Source: Terasakiella magnetica
Lineage (GTDB): Bacteria; Pseudomonadota; Alphaproteobacteria; Rhodospirillales; Magnetospirillaceae
Direction of reading: 5' to 3'
Length of the DNA stretch: 64,000 nt
Assembly: GCA_902729415.1 (NCBI GenBank)
Contig: CACVCF010000334.1
Location: 1 to 64,000 of the forward strand
The translations under genes were made by a program, and so were the position numbers. Under the pieces are notes generated by a model, which saw only the letters and a list, made by a program, of their open reading frames with translations, did not search any database and was not told the origin of the DNA. This document shows, one piece after another, positions 52,885 to 59,595 of this stretch; the stretch's first letter is position 1; the number at the start of each line of letters is the position of its first letter.

Positions 52885-53909
52885 GTCTTTTGCGGGTAAT
52901 CCGCCCCGGCCTGGCCGGAACCCTTCAGGATCTGGGCCGGGTGGGTTATCGCGCCTTGGGGGTGCCGGTGGCGGGAGCCATGGACCCGTTGGCGCTGCAA
53001 TTGGCCAATGCCCTGGTGGGCAACCGGCGGGATGAGGCCTGCGTCGAGATCCTGGCCCTGGGGCCGCTGCTGGACGTGGAAGCCGACAGCGTCCGTATCG
53101 CCGTCTGCGGTTCCGCCCGCCTGACCCTCGGCCGCGATGGGACGTACCGTCCGTTGGAGGCCGAGCGCTCCCATACCCTGCGGCGGGGCGACCGCCTGGA
53201 GATCGGCCCGGTGCTGGGGGCCGCTGTCGCCTATCTGGCGGTTGGCGGCGGCTTTGATCTTGATCCCGTGCTGGGAAGTCTGTCCACCAGCGTTAAAGGC
53301 GCTATCGGTCCCTTGGGCGGACGGGCGTTGGCGGCGGGCAGCGTATTGCCGCTGAAGGCAGGGCGGACGGGCGTTGGCGGCGATCTGGCCTTGGCGGCTC
53401 CCTTTACCTATGGCGATGGCCCGTTGCGCGTAATTCTGGGGCCGCAGGCCGGGCACTTCACCCCGGAGGCGGTGGCGATGTTCCTGTCGGCACCCTACCG
53501 GGTGGGCAAGGATTGCGACCGCATGGGGCTGCGGCTGGAGGGGCCTGTTCTGGTCCATGCCGGTGAAGCCGGGATCGCCTCCGACGGTCTGGTGGCGGGG
53601 TGTATCCAGGTGCCGGGTAACGGCCAGCCCATCTTGCTGCTGGCCGATCATCAGACGGTGGGCGGCTATGCCAAGATCGCCACGGTGATTTCCGCCGATC
53701 TGCCCCGTGCTGCCCGTGCCGTGCCGGGGCAGGTCTTCACCTTCCTGGCCGTGACACTGGATGAGGCCCGTCTGGCACGGCAAGAGCTTGACCGGCGATT
53801 GCAGGCGGCGCTGACCCGGCTTTGTCTTGTTGTCCCTGGGGTTGATCTATCAGCTTTATATTACGCTAATCTGGTTTCTGGTATGGTAGATGCCGTCGAT
53901 GGAGATTGA
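52881..53909 (+). CDS. pxpC: 5-Oxoprolinase subunit PxpC
   Basis: The 342-residue protein (allophanate hydrolase subunit 2 family) begins RVIRPGLAGTLQDLGRVGYRALGVPVAGAMD, shown here only as its position at residues 4-34. It also has LGPQAGHFTPEAVA and SDGLVAGCIQVPGNGQPILL. Its ATG overlaps the pxpB stop by 4 bases. It acts together with PxpB and PxpA. Confidence 0.9.
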   Translation: MSLLRVIRPGLAGTLQDLGRVGYRALGVPVAGAMDPLALQLANALVGNRRDEACVEILALGPLLDVEADSVRIAVCGSARLTLGRDGTYRPLEAERSHTLRRGDRLEIGPVLGAAVAYLAVGGGFDLDPVLGSLSTSVKGAIGPLGGRALAAGSVLPLKAGRTGVGGDLALAAPFTYGDGPLRVILGPQAGHFTPEAVAMFLSAPYRVGKDCDRMGLRLEGPVLVHAGEAGIASDGLVAGCIQVPGNGQPILLLADHQTVGGYAKIATVISADLPRAARAVPGQVFTFLAVTLDEARLARQELDRRLQAALTRLCLVVPGVDLSALYYANLVSGMVDAVDGD

Positions 53910-53913
53910 GGTT

Positions 53914-54681
53914 ATGAGCAAGTCCGTCAATCTCAATGCCGATCTGGGTGAGGGCTTTGGTCTTTGGCCCTTGGGCGATGACACCGCCATGCTGGAGGTG
54001 GTCAATTCGGCCAATATCGCCTGTGGTTTTCATGCGGGCGATGCCACGGTGATGACGCGGACGGTGCGGGCGGCCCTGGCCTGCGGCGTCGCCATCGGCG
54101 CCCACCCGTCCTATCCCGATCTGCAAGGCTTTGGCCGCCGCGCCATGGCTTTGACGGAGGCTGAGATCGAGGCGGTGGTTATCTATCAGATCGGGGCTTT
54201 GGCCGGGATCGCCGGGGCTCAAGGGGCGCGGGTCGAACATGTGAAGCCCCATGGCGCCCTGAGCAACCGGGCGGCGGTGGATGCGGCGGCGGCGGCGGCC
54301 ATCGCACGGGCAGTCAAGGCGGTCGATGCCGGGCTGATCCTGCTGGCGCCCGCTGGTTCGGCCATGGTGAGAGCCGGTCTTGATCTTGGCTTGCGGGTGG
54401 AGGAAGAGGTCTTTGCTGATCGGGCTTATGCCGATGACGGCACCTTGATTCCGCGCTCCCACCCCCTGGCCATGATCCACCGTCCCGATCAAGCGGCCCT
54501 GCACGCGGTCCGTATGGTAGGCGAGGGGGTGATCCGCACTCTTTCGGGCAAGGAGATCGCCACCACCGCCCGCTCGGTCTGCGTCCATGGCGACGATCCC
54601 CATGCCGTCGATCTCGCCCGTCATGTCCGCACCGTTCTGGAGGCGGCGCACCTGACCTTGGCACCGCTTTCGCAACTTTGA
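53914..54681 (+). CDS. pxpA: 5-Oxoprolinase subunit PxpA (LamB/YcsF)
   Basis: The 255-residue protein opens with VNLNADLGEGFG and continues NSANIACGFHAGDATVM, GAHPSYPDLQGFGRR, VKPHGALSN and EEVFADRAYADDGTLIPR. These are the family blocks of PxpA. GATTGAGGTT precedes the ATG at 53914. It completes the B-C-A set. Confidence 0.93.
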   Translation: MSKSVNLNADLGEGFGLWPLGDDTAMLEVVNSANIACGFHAGDATVMTRTVRAALACGVAIGAHPSYPDLQGFGRRAMALTEAEIEAVVIYQIGALAGIAGAQGARVEHVKPHGALSNRAAVDAAAAAAIARAVKAVDAGLILLAPAGSAMVRAGLDLGLRVEEEVFADRAYADDGTLIPRSHPLAMIHRPDQAALHAVRMVGEGVIRTLSGKEIATTARSVCVHGDDPHAVDLARHVRTVLEAAHLTLAPLSQL

Positions 54682-55076
54682 TGCGACACGGGGTATTGCA
54701 TGCGCGAAACGAGCCGGGTATATAACCCCCTAGTGACGCACACGCACGTGCCTATGGCCCGGTGGGGTTATGCAACGACGGACGCGTCCTTTTTGGTGAA
54801 GTCGGCCTAGGGCGGGCCGGTCCCCGAAAGGGAGGTGGACATGTTCGTGACCCGTAAGATGGGCATTTTTCCCGAGATTAGTATCAGTATGTGACGGCGG
54901 CTTTGGCGACCGTGTTTGTGGTTGCTTGCCGCCGTGATGTCCAGTGCGCGACCCTCCAAGGGGGGGCCGCGCCCGGTGTGCGTTAAGCATAGTCCAAATG
55001 GTTCGAGAAGGGGGTGTTGGCAGCGGTCTTGACCACTGTCGCCTTTATTCGATGTAAGTTTTACGGGAGTACCGTT
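54682..55076 (+). promoter_or_regulatory. Long structured leader of the homospermidine synthase gene
   Basis: The 395-bp region upstream of hss holds, in order, a stem ATAACCCC (54722-54729)/GGGGTTAT (54764-54771), a 17-codon open frame with a strong ribosome site, a long hairpin at 54894-54935 that starts in the stop codon of that frame, and a GC-rich hairpin at 54946-54972. A small ACGG/CCGT stem (55063-55075) contains the hss ribosome site. The layout suggests a leader-peptide or polyamine-sensing control. The alphaproteobacterial speF RNA motif is known before ornithine decarboxylase genes; I cannot tell whether this is a member. Confidence 0.6.
54841..54894 (+). CDS. 17-residue leader peptide in the hss leader
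   Basis: AGGGAGGTGGAC immediately precedes the ATG, the best ribosome site in the region. The frame encodes MFVTRKMGIFPEISISM and ends in TGA. The last base of the stop starts a long hairpin. No other long frame exists in the leader. Translation is likely from the ribosome site, but function is inferred from placement only. Confidence 0.5.
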   Translation: MFVTRKMGIFPEISISM

Positions 55077-56480
55077 ATGCAGCAGATTGTTTTTCCGGGC
55101 CATTTGGTCATCATTGGGTGTGGCAGTATCGGCCAAGGTGTTTTACCGCTGATACTGCGTCATTTCCAGATTGACCCGGCCAAAATCACCATCATTACCG
55201 CCTGCGAGCGCGGCCATGATGTCGCCGATAAATACGGCATCCGTTTCATCAACAAGGCCCTGACCGAGGACGATTACCGCGACCGGCTGACTCCCATGCT
55301 GCGCAAGGGCGACTTTCTGCTGAATCTGTCAGTGGATGTGTCGTCGATCGCGCTGGTCGAGTTGTGCCGTGATTTGGGCGCGCTGTACCTCGACACCTGC
55401 ATCGAGCCTTGGCCCGGTGGCTACACCGATCCCAATCTGAGTCCTTCGCTGCGCTCCAACTACGCCCTGCGCGAGCAGATGCTGAAGCTGCGGGTCGATG
55501 GCCCGGCACCCACCGCCGTGGTGACTCATGGCGCCAATCCGGGTTTGGTTTCCCATTTTGTCAAGCAGGCCCTCTTGAATATCGCCCGAGACACCGGGCT
55601 TGATATCGAGGTTCCCACGGACCGCCTGGGCTGGGGTGCGCTAGCTGCCCGGCTTGGCGTCAAGGTTATTCATATTGCCGAGCGTGATACCCAGGTCGCG
55701 GCCCAGCACAAGAAGGCGGGTGAGTTCGTCAACACTTGGTCTATCGATGGTTTTGTCAGCGAGGGCTGCCAACCCGCCGAACTGGGCTGGGGCACCCACG
55801 AGAAGGTGCTGCCCGCCGATGGCCGCCATCATGGATTTGGCTGCGACAGCGCCATCTATCTGATGCGCCCCGGCGCCAGCCAGCGGGTCCGGACCTGGAC
55901 TCCGCAGGAAGGGCCGTTCCTGGGCTTTCTCATCACTCACAGCGAAGCCATTTCCATCGCCGATTACTTCACGGTACGGGACGGCACGGCCATCACCTAT
56001 CGTCCCACCTGTCACTATGCCTATCACCCCTGTGATGACGCGGTGGTGTCGCTGCATGAATTTGCCGGCAAGAACTGGCGGATGCCCGAGGCCCAGCGCC
56101 TGATGACCGACGAGATCGTCAGTGGCATCGACGAACTGGGGGTGCTGTTGGCGGGGCACGCCAAGGGGGCGTACTGGTTCGGCTCTCAGCTTTCCATCGA
56201 GGAGGCGCGGAGGTTGGCGCCCCACAACAACGCCACCAGCCTGCAAGTGACCGGTACGGTGGTGGCCGCCATGGCCTGGGCGCTGGAAAACCCCATGCGA
56301 GGGGTGGTCGAGCCTGAAGATCTCGACTTCCAGCGGATTTTAGAGCTTTCCCGCCCCTATCTGGGGCCGGTGGTCGGGGTTTATACCGACTGGACTCCCC
56401 TGGACGGCCGTGGCGGCCTGTTCCCCGAGGATCTCGACCCCAGCGATCCCTGGCAGTTCCAGAATATCAGGGTGGTTTGA
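55077..56480 (+). CDS. hss: Homospermidine synthase (NAD-dependent)
   Basis: The 467-residue enzyme joins putrescine units to homospermidine. It shows a Rossmann fold at the start (HLVIIGCGSIGQGVLPLIL), TACERGHDVADKYGI, YLDTCIEPWPGGY, THGANPGLVSHFVKQALLN and YRPTCHYAYHPCDDAVVS. Length is normal. GGGAG lies 8 bases before ATG 55077; the longer upstream frame reads through the leader. It stands alone, followed by a strong hairpin. Confidence 0.94.
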   Translation: MQQIVFPGHLVIIGCGSIGQGVLPLILRHFQIDPAKITIITACERGHDVADKYGIRFINKALTEDDYRDRLTPMLRKGDFLLNLSVDVSSIALVELCRDLGALYLDTCIEPWPGGYTDPNLSPSLRSNYALREQMLKLRVDGPAPTAVVTHGANPGLVSHFVKQALLNIARDTGLDIEVPTDRLGWGALAARLGVKVIHIAERDTQVAAQHKKAGEFVNTWSIDGFVSEGCQPAELGWGTHEKVLPADGRHHGFGCDSAIYLMRPGASQRVRTWTPQEGPFLGFLITHSEAISIADYFTVRDGTAITYRPTCHYAYHPCDDAVVSLHEFAGKNWRMPEAQRLMTDEIVSGIDELGVLLAGHAKGAYWFGSQLSIEEARRLAPHNNATSLQVTGTVVAAMAWALENPMRGVVEPEDLDFQRILELSRPYLGPVVGVYTDWTPLDGRGGLFPEDLDPSDPWQFQNIRVV

Positions 56481-56482
56481 CA

Positions 56483-56522
56483 CCTATTGCCCTTCCTCCG
56501 TCTGTGGAGGAAGGGCAATAGG
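56483..56522. terminator. 17-bp perfect hairpin after hss
   Basis: CCTATTGCCCTTCCTCC is mirrored exactly around a 6-base loop. No T run follows on the plus strand, so termination may need a factor or act from the opposite, converging side. Confidence 0.6.
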
Positions 56523-56533
56523 GGAGGAAGGTC

Positions 56534-56722
56534 TCAGATTTGCAGGCGGCTGGCGTGGCGGGCCTCTTCGCAGGCTTCGATGCCGACCGAGGCGATGGAC
56601 TCGGCCAGCCCCTTGAACCCGGCCGACCAGGCCTTGGCCGCAAGGTCTTCCAGAACACGGGCGATTTGGACGGCACTGACGGCGGTGGGAATCTGGCCGC
56701 CGGTGGTAGTGGGGCTGAGCAT
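56534..56722 (-). CDS. Small hypothetical protein
   Basis: The 62-residue product (MLSPTTTGGQIPTAVSAVQ...) is mostly helical, with no membrane segment or recognised motif. It follows the RHH-domain gene by 15 bases in the same direction, which supports it being real. It ends close to the hss hairpin. Function is unknown. Confidence 0.5.
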   Translation of the reverse strand: MLSPTTTGGQIPTAVSAVQIARVLEDLAAKAWSAGFKGLAESIASVGIEACEEARHASRLQI

Positions 56723-56737
56723 GGCGGTTATCCTTGT

Positions 56738-57166
56738 TCAATAGCTCATGGCGGGAGTCTGTTCCGGCGAAATGTTGGACAAAACGAACACCCGGATGGC
56801 TGAGGCCAGGCTGTTGGCTTCATAACGGCGGCGGGCGGTGTCGCACAGGTCGTCAAGGCTGCACTGAGCTTCCTCGGCCATCATCTCAAGGGCGTTCCAG
56901 AATTCGCTTTCCAGTTTAACGCTGGTCCGTTTACCCCGAACCCGGATGTTGCGCAGGACTTGCAACACGGGCTTCTTACGGGGGGACTCGCTGACGGAAT
57001 AGGCGTCGGGGTCGGCGATGCGCTCGTCCAAGGTGTTGATGGCGACTTCAAGAATCGCCATCAACGGGCCGTCGTCTCTGTGGAACGCCTTGTCGGCTAG
57101 CCGCTTCAACTCGATACGCAGATTGATGTCGGCGAGCATGCCGTTGCGGTCGTCCCATTTCATCAT
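56738..57166 (-). CDS. Ribbon-helix-helix domain protein
   Basis: The 142-residue protein has a C-terminal RHH_4-like domain (KRTSVKLESEFWNALEMMAEE, then LDDLCDTARRRYEANSLASAIRVFVL, shown as positions about 79-129). The N-terminal 70 residues are helical and unassigned. RHH proteins bind DNA as dimers or act in protein control. It is the middle of a three-gene leftward operon after a GNAT gene. Confidence 0.7.
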   Translation of the reverse strand: MMKWDDRNGMLADINLRIELKRLADKAFHRDDGPLMAILEVAINTLDERIADPDAYSVSESPRKKPVLQVLRNIRVRGKRTSVKLESEFWNALEMMAEEAQCSLDDLCDTARRRYEANSLASAIRVFVLSNISPEQTPAMSY

Positions 57167-57171
57167 CGGAA

Positions 57172-57795
57172 TTACTCCGCCGCCGCAAGATGGTGAAGGT
57201 CTGGATTAGCGTGGACGGCCACCTGCTTGCTGAAATCCCAGGTACCTTCCGGTTGGACGATCAGGGTTTCGAAGTCGTGATCGCCGAACGGTCCTGCCTG
57301 GATGGCCCCCAGATCGGGACGCTGAGGGATGTCGTGGACGATGGGAACCAAAGTGCCACGATACATGGTGATGGCCTCGCCCGAGGCCCGGCCGCCAAAG
57401 CGTTTCCAGAAGTTCACGGTTTCAAGGCGGGCACGGCCGGCGGCAATGCGATACCCCTTCTTGCGGGCCAGGTCGAGTGCGGCGCGGGCCAGACCCGCCA
57501 GAACCTGATAGCTGCGATAGCGCTTGCGGATGCCGACACGCTCTAACAGGGCGAAATCGGCGAACCAGCGAACCCGGATCACTCCGGCGGGATCTCCATC
57601 GACATAAGCGATCAGATGGGTGGCGACATAGTCGTTGCCATTGAATTCGTCGAAATAGGTGATGTTGTCTTCTTCGGCGAGGAAAACTGCCGCGCGAATG
57701 GCCATGGCCATGGAAAACTCATCCGGGGTTCTGACAAGCTTAACCACCACCGACGTTGATTTAGGATTTGCATCCGATGGGTGTATAGCGGTCAT
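57172..57795 (-). CDS. GNAT-family N-acetyltransferase
   Basis: ATG at 57795 follows GGAGCAG. The 207-residue protein has the acetyl-CoA binding region in RVGIRKRYRSYQVLAGLARAALDLARKKGY and VNFWKRFGG. GNAT enzymes transfer acetyl groups to amines or proteins. The final 60 residues are an extra, less conserved extension (PEGTWDFSKQVAVHANPD). It is the first gene of the operon with the RHH protein and is divergent from LysR. Polyamine acetylation would fit the hss neighbour but is speculation. Confidence 0.75.
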   Translation of the reverse strand: MTAIHPSDANPKSTSVVVKLVRTPDEFSMAMAIRAAVFLAEEDNITYFDEFNGNDYVATHLIAYVDGDPAGVIRVRWFADFALLERVGIRKRYRSYQVLAGLARAALDLARKKGYRIAAGRARLETVNFWKRFGGRASGEAITMYRGTLVPIVHDIPQRPDLGAIQAGPFGDHDFETLIVQPEGTWDFSKQVAVHANPDLHHLAAAE

Positions 57796-57852
57796 GGGGG
57801 CTGCTCCGTGCAAGAAAGTTCCTGGCGGATATCATGCAGGGGTGAAACAGGA

Positions 57853-57882
57853 TTCGGTATGCCGTATAATCTGCATACCGAA
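57853..57882. promoter_or_regulatory. Perfect 10-bp inverted repeat between GNAT and LysR genes
   Basis: TTCGGTATGC-N10-GCATACCGAA lies 58 bases before the GNAT start and 21 before the LysR start. Its T-N-A form suits a LysR-type site. A related GTATGC-GCATAC site appears at 58860. Confidence 0.65.
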
Positions 57883-57902
57883 GTTGGGATCGGTCGAGGG
57901 AT

Positions 57903-58835
57903 ATGAGTGGTTTCAGGCTTCACGATTGGAATGACGTTCGGCTGATCATCGCTGTGGCGGAGCAGGGCAGCTTTGCGGCTGCGTCGGCGGCCCTGGGTAT
58001 CGATCAGACTACGGTGAGTCGTCGGATTTCCGATATGGAGGCCGCCATTGGGCGTCCATTGTTCACCCGCCGCCGGTCGGGGGCATCACCCACGGCGGCG
58101 GGGATGGCCATGCTGGCGCGGGCGCGGATGGTTGCCGCCGCCTTGTCAGAGTTTGAGGGCGGCATGCAGGGACTGACCTGCCTGCCAAGCCCCAAGGTAA
58201 CGTTGTCGGCCAGCGAGGGGCTGCTGACCTACACGCTGATCCCGGCTCTGCTGGGGGGTAAGAAGGTGGAGCTGCCGTTGGACCGCCGCCTGATCAAGGA
58301 CGGCTTACCGGAACTGGCCTTCTCCACTGTGCACAAAGGGGCGGATATCGCCATTCTCGCCACCAATCCCGGTGAGATTCCCCAGGTCAGCGGCGCGGTT
58401 CATGTGCGTAAAGTCGGAACCATGAATTTCGTGCCTGTGGCGGCTAAGAGCTTCCTCGATCAGGCCCCGCCGGTCAATTCGTTCGCGCAATTGGCCGATC
58501 TTCCGCTGATGGATATCGGCATCTACCGCGCTATTCGCGGGTTGGACAGCTGGAATGGACTTGTGGCGGCCAAGGGGGAGGGGGAGGTTTTTATCGCTCC
58601 CAATACCCCGAAATTGCACCGACCCTTGCTGGATGGGCAAGGGGTGACAATTTTGCCGGATTACTCGGTGATCTACGAGCATCGTCTGGCCGCTCTCGAT
58701 GTCTCTGTTCCCCCCTTGGCCGTGTCCTTGTGGCTGGTGGCTCATGAGGATGCCTTGCGCGAACCATCGGTACGCTCTCTTTATGACCTTTTGGCAGGGA
58801 TGTTCCGGGCGTCGGAATGGTATAGGGAGAAATAG
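57903..58835 (+). CDS. LysR-family transcriptional regulator
   Basis: The 310-residue protein has the LysR winged helix (WNDVRLIIAVAEQGSFAAASAALGIDQTTVSRRISDMEAAIG at about 7-49) and a periplasmic-binding-like effector domain. It is divergent from the GNAT operon and would be expected to control it and itself at the palindrome between them. The co-inducer is unknown. Confidence 0.9.
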   Translation: MSGFRLHDWNDVRLIIAVAEQGSFAAASAALGIDQTTVSRRISDMEAAIGRPLFTRRRSGASPTAAGMAMLARARMVAAALSEFEGGMQGLTCLPSPKVTLSASEGLLTYTLIPALLGGKKVELPLDRRLIKDGLPELAFSTVHKGADIAILATNPGEIPQVSGAVHVRKVGTMNFVPVAAKSFLDQAPPVNSFAQLADLPLMDIGIYRAIRGLDSWNGLVAAKGEGEVFIAPNTPKLHRPLLDGQGVTILPDYSVIYEHRLAALDVSVPPLAVSLWLVAHEDALREPSVRSLYDLLAGMFRASEWYREK

Positions 58836-58859
58836 GAGGGGGCGGGGCTGCATAATATG

Positions 58860-58876
58860 GTATGCAAGCTGCATAC
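58860..58876. promoter_or_regulatory. Palindrome GTATGCA-AGC-TGCATAC upstream of the XRE gene
   Basis: Perfect 7-base arms around AGC lie 73 bases before the XRE start. It shares GTATGC/GCATAC halves with the LysR-GNAT site, at a shorter spacing. Confidence 0.5.
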
Positions 58877-58948
58877 TAAAAGCAGTTGCATTAGGGCAAT
58901 TGTTCGATAGAATGAGAATAGGTTTCTCGCTCATTCAGGAGTGGTGTT

Positions 58949-59416
58949 TTGCCCAAGAAGAATGTCTCGACCCGTGGCCGCCTCGAAAGCGGCGCCCCTA
59001 ATCCGGTGGATGTGCATGTCGGCGCCCGCATGCGGCTGCGCCGCACCCTGCTGGGGATGAGCCAGGAGCGTCTGGGAGAGGCCATCGGTCTTACTTTCCA
59101 GCAGGTTCAGAAATACGAGCGTGGCGCCAACCGTATTGGTGCCAGCCGTCTGTTTGATCTGTCGCGGGTACTTGATGTGCCGGTATCTTACTTCTTCGAT
59201 GATATGTCGGAGGGGGTGCAGTGCCAGAGTCCCGTCAATATCATCAAAGGCTCGGCTGGTCTTGCGGAAGAAGCTGCGACTTTCGAAGTTGATCCCATGA
59301 CAAAGCGGGAAACTCTTGAATTGGTGCGCGCTTATTACAACATCACCGACCCGCAGGTTCGTAAGCGGGTCTATGAGTTGGCCAAGGCTTTGGCGGCGGT
59401 CGCCGTGGCTGACTGA
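58949..59416 (+). CDS. XRE-family HTH regulator
   Basis: TTG start at 58949 with CAGGAGTGG upstream. The 155-residue protein has a Cro/CI HTH (ARMRLRRTLLGMSQERLGEAI, QVQKYERGANRI, LFDLSRVLDVPVSYFFDDM) at about 28-87, then a helical tail (ETLELVRAYYNITDPQVRKRVYEL). This layout is common in alphaproteobacteria. Target genes are unknown. Confidence 0.88.
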   Translation: MPKKNVSTRGRLESGAPNPVDVHVGARMRLRRTLLGMSQERLGEAIGLTFQQVQKYERGANRIGASRLFDLSRVLDVPVSYFFDDMSEGVQCQSPVNIIKGSAGLAEEAATFEVDPMTKRETLELVRAYYNITDPQVRKRVYELAKALAAVAVAD

Positions 59417-59442
59417 AGTAAAGACTTTAGGGGATGTGGCAG

Positions 59443-59480
59443 GGGCCGGAGTGGGATGTTCCGGCCCTTTTCATTTTTCT
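59443..59480 (+). terminator. Terminator after the XRE gene
   Basis: GGGCCGGA/TCCGGCCC form an 8-bp stem with a 9-base loop, followed by TTTTCATTTTT. Confidence 0.85.
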
Positions 59481-59595
59481 AAGTGCTGTTAAAGTGTTTG
59501 CCATCGGGGTGTGATGCAGTCCTCCGGGAGGGAAAGGAAGTGTCGTGGTGTTCTTGTGGACGCGACATACGGTAATTTCAAGGCAGGTGTCCTGA

